Assembly (NCBI GenBank): GCA_910579995.1
Contig: CAJTWH010000010.1
Coordinates: forward strand, 1-64,000
Source of the DNA: an uncultured Muribaculaceae bacterium
GTDB taxonomy: Bacteria > Bacteroidota > Bacteroidia > Bacteroidales > Muribaculaceae
DNA: 64,000 nt
Reading direction: 5' to 3'
The position numbers and the translations under genes were made by a program. This document shows positions 62,526 to 64,000 of this stretch, one piece after another; position 1 is the stretch's first letter, and the number at the start of each line of letters is the position of its first letter. The notes under the pieces were generated by a model. That model worked only from the letters and a program-made list of their open reading frames with translations. It searched no databases and was not told the origin of the DNA.

Positions 62526-64000
62526 GAGTGTTCGCTATCCATCTCAAACACCAGAGAGGCACCGCGGGCGAGGTCTTCATCGGTGATAAAGAGTTTGTCG
62601 TAAGGTTTGCCGTCGAGAGTCACGGATTTCACATATATGTTCTCGGGCGACAGATTGCGACATTCCACCGTGAATGTCTTGTCGCCTACATTCATTGCAG
62701 CGCGGGGCACCATGGGGCGACCGAGGGCATAGACTCCCGACGCCGGGTTGACGGGATAGAAGCCCATAGCGCTGAATACATACCAAGCCGACATCTGGCC
62801 GCAGTCATCGTTGCCGCACAGGCCGTCGGGGTCGGCGGTATAGAGAGTGGTCATTATATTGGCGAGCTGCTCCTGAGTCTTATGCGGCTCACCGGCATAA
62901 TTGTAGAGATACGCCACGTGGTGGCTTGGCTCGTTGCCGTGGGCATACTGGCCTACAAGGCCTGTGATATCGATGGGCACATCGGCTCCCGACATTGCCG
63001 AGGTGCTGCAGAAGAGGCTGTCGAGAGCCTGCCCGAACTTCTGAGGTCCTCCGTGGAGAGCCATAAGCCCCTCTACATCGTGGGGCACAAAGAATGAGTA
63101 TTGCCAAGAGTTACCCTCTACCCAGTCGCACTCGCCGTAGGAAGAGTAAGTGGGGTCGAACGGGCGGCGGAAAGAGCCGGTGGCAGAGCGGCCGTTCATG
63201 AGGCGGTAGTCGGGATCGAAATAATTGGCATATCCACCGGCGCGCTTGCTGAAATATTCGTAGTCATCATCGTAGCCGAGGGCTTTGGCCATGCGGGCAA
63301 TGCACCAGTCGTCGTAGCAATATTCAAGAGCCGTCGACACCGATTTATTGTATTTATCAAAAGGAATATAGCCATACTTCTTGAGCTCGGCCACACCGAA
63401 ATCATCCTGCAGGGCAGAGGTCTTCATGGCGAGGTATGCTCTCTCGGGGTCAAAGCCCTTGCAGCCCTTGAAATAGGCGTCGGTAATTACAGGCACGGCA
63501 TGGTAGCCTATCATGCAGTTAGTCTCGCTTGACCACAGAGGCCATACGGGCAGGAGGCCATACTCATCATAGTGTGCGAGCATGGAGTTGACTATATCGG
63601 CGGTAGTGTCGGGAGCGATCAGAGCAAGAAGAGGATTCTGCGCACGGAAAGTATCCCACAACGACATGACTGTATAGTTTGTGAATCCGTCGGCCTTGTG
63701 GATATTCTTGTCGGCACCGCGATATGAGCCGTCGACATCGTTATAGAGGCACGGAGTGAGCAGCGAGTGATAGAGGGCGGTGTAGAAAATCGTTTTTGTA
63801 AGCGAATCGGCGTCGACGTCGATAGCGGCCAGACGCTCGCTCCATGCCCGGCGCGCTTTGCCATGCAGCTCATCGAAAGAGAGGTCTGCGGCCTCGGCCT
63901 CAAGGTTTGCCAAGGCATTTTCGACACTTACGGCCGAAATGCCTACCTTAATCTCAACGGCCTCACCGGTAGCCGTCTCATAATTGAGTATGGCCTTTAT
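62522..64000 (-). CDS. Glycoside hydrolase family 92 alpha-mannosidase, partial (N-terminus beyond window)
   Basis: The reading frame is open to the window edge, giving 492 visible residues with the start missing. An internal TTG at 63913 is not the real start, since GH92-like sequence (GEAVEIKVGISAVSVENAL) continues upstream of it. Catalytic-barrel segments: LYHSLLTPCLYNDVDG, VMSLWDTFRAQNPLL, GYHAVPVITDAYFKG, WQYSFFVPHDVEGL, GNEPSHHVAYLYNYAG and NDDCGQMSAWYVFSAMGFYP, the last holding acidic residues used in catalysis. GH92 enzymes are calcium-dependent exo-mannosidases, mostly on N-glycans or yeast mannan. Its presence beside GH28/GH105-type genes is not typical of a simple pectin locus. Confidence 0.9.
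   Translation of the reverse strand: MKAILNYETATGEAVEIKVGISAVSVENALANLEAEAADLSFDELHGKARRAWSERLAAIDVDADSLTKTIFYTALYHSLLTPCLYNDVDGSYRGADKNIHKADGFTNYTVMSLWDTFRAQNPLLALIAPDTTADIVNSMLAHYDEYGLLPVWPLWSSETNCMIGYHAVPVITDAYFKGCKGFDPERAYLAMKTSALQDDFGVAELKKYGYIPFDKYNKSVSTALEYCYDDWCIARMAKALGYDDDYEYFSKRAGGYANYFDPDYRLMNGRSATGSFRRPFDPTYSSYGECDWVEGNSWQYSFFVPHDVEGLMALHGGPQKFGQALDSLFCSTSAMSGADVPIDITGLVGQYAHGNEPSHHVAYLYNYAGEPHKTQEQLANIMTTLYTADPDGLCGNDDCGQMSAWYVFSAMGFYPVNPASGVYALGRPMVPRAAMNVGDKTFTVECRNLSPENIYVKSVTLDGKPYDKLFITDEDLARGASLVFEMDSEHS

Noticed and set aside
1..64000. CRISPR array, tRNA, rRNA or riboswitch
   Set aside because: No regular direct-repeat array, cloverleaf or rRNA-like stretch was noticed on reading; no known riboswitch aptamer was recognised.

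Overview
The window reads as a Bacteroidales chromosome, probably a gut Muribaculaceae or Prevotella-like organism. Evidence: two SusC/SusD pairs, type IX secretion sorting tails, BspA-type leucine-rich repeat proteins, promoters with the Bacteroidetes -7 motif TAnnTTTG, and a fragment of a Bacteroides-type conjugative transposon protein. Genes are tightly packed, with many 4-bp ATGA overlaps.

Region 1 (1-1.9 kb) holds the 3' part of a conjugative-element DNA methylase/helicase gene. Its 5' end is cut off at about position 44. Region 2 (1.9-5.4 kb, minus strand) holds a secreted fibre-like protein and a beta-propeller/LamG protein gene broken by an apparent 1-base deletion.

Region 3 (5.5-28.9 kb) is a sialic acid utilisation locus. 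A ROK repressor (minus strand) faces a long plus-strand gene train: YhcH/NanQ anomerase, N-acetylneuraminate lyase, ManNAc/GlcNAc 2-epimerase, SusC, SusD, two uncharacterised propeller proteins, a PKD/PQQ-type surface lipoprotein, a terminator, an MFS (NanT-like) transporter, NagA, a ROK sugar kinase, an LctP-type permease, NagB, a GltD-like flavoprotein and a third propeller protein. Together they cover surface capture, uptake and conversion of N-acetylneuraminate to fructose-6-phosphate. No recognisable GH33 sialidase or NanS-type esterase is present. The three related propeller proteins occupy the places where those enzymes would be expected and are the best candidates for something undescribed.

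Region 4 (29.2-64 kb, all minus strand, clearly more GC-rich) is a complex-glycan locus. A CBM9-like secreted protein and a SusD/SusC pair lie at 29.2-35.4 kb. Three tandem BspA-like leucine-rich repeat proteins, one with a propeller and a type A sorting domain, lie at 35.7-44.8 kb. A large enzyme block lies at 45-64 kb: tandem esterase, GH2, clan GH-A glycosidase with a CBM9-like tail, GH105, GH31, a GH78-like/SGNH fusion, GH28-like, a DUF4380-like protein and GH92 (cut by the window edge). GH105, GH28-like and GH78-like enzymes together suggest a rhamnogalacturonan-type or other pectic plant glycan, but the exact substrate is inference.

No rRNA, tRNA, CRISPR array or intact insertion sequence was recognised.
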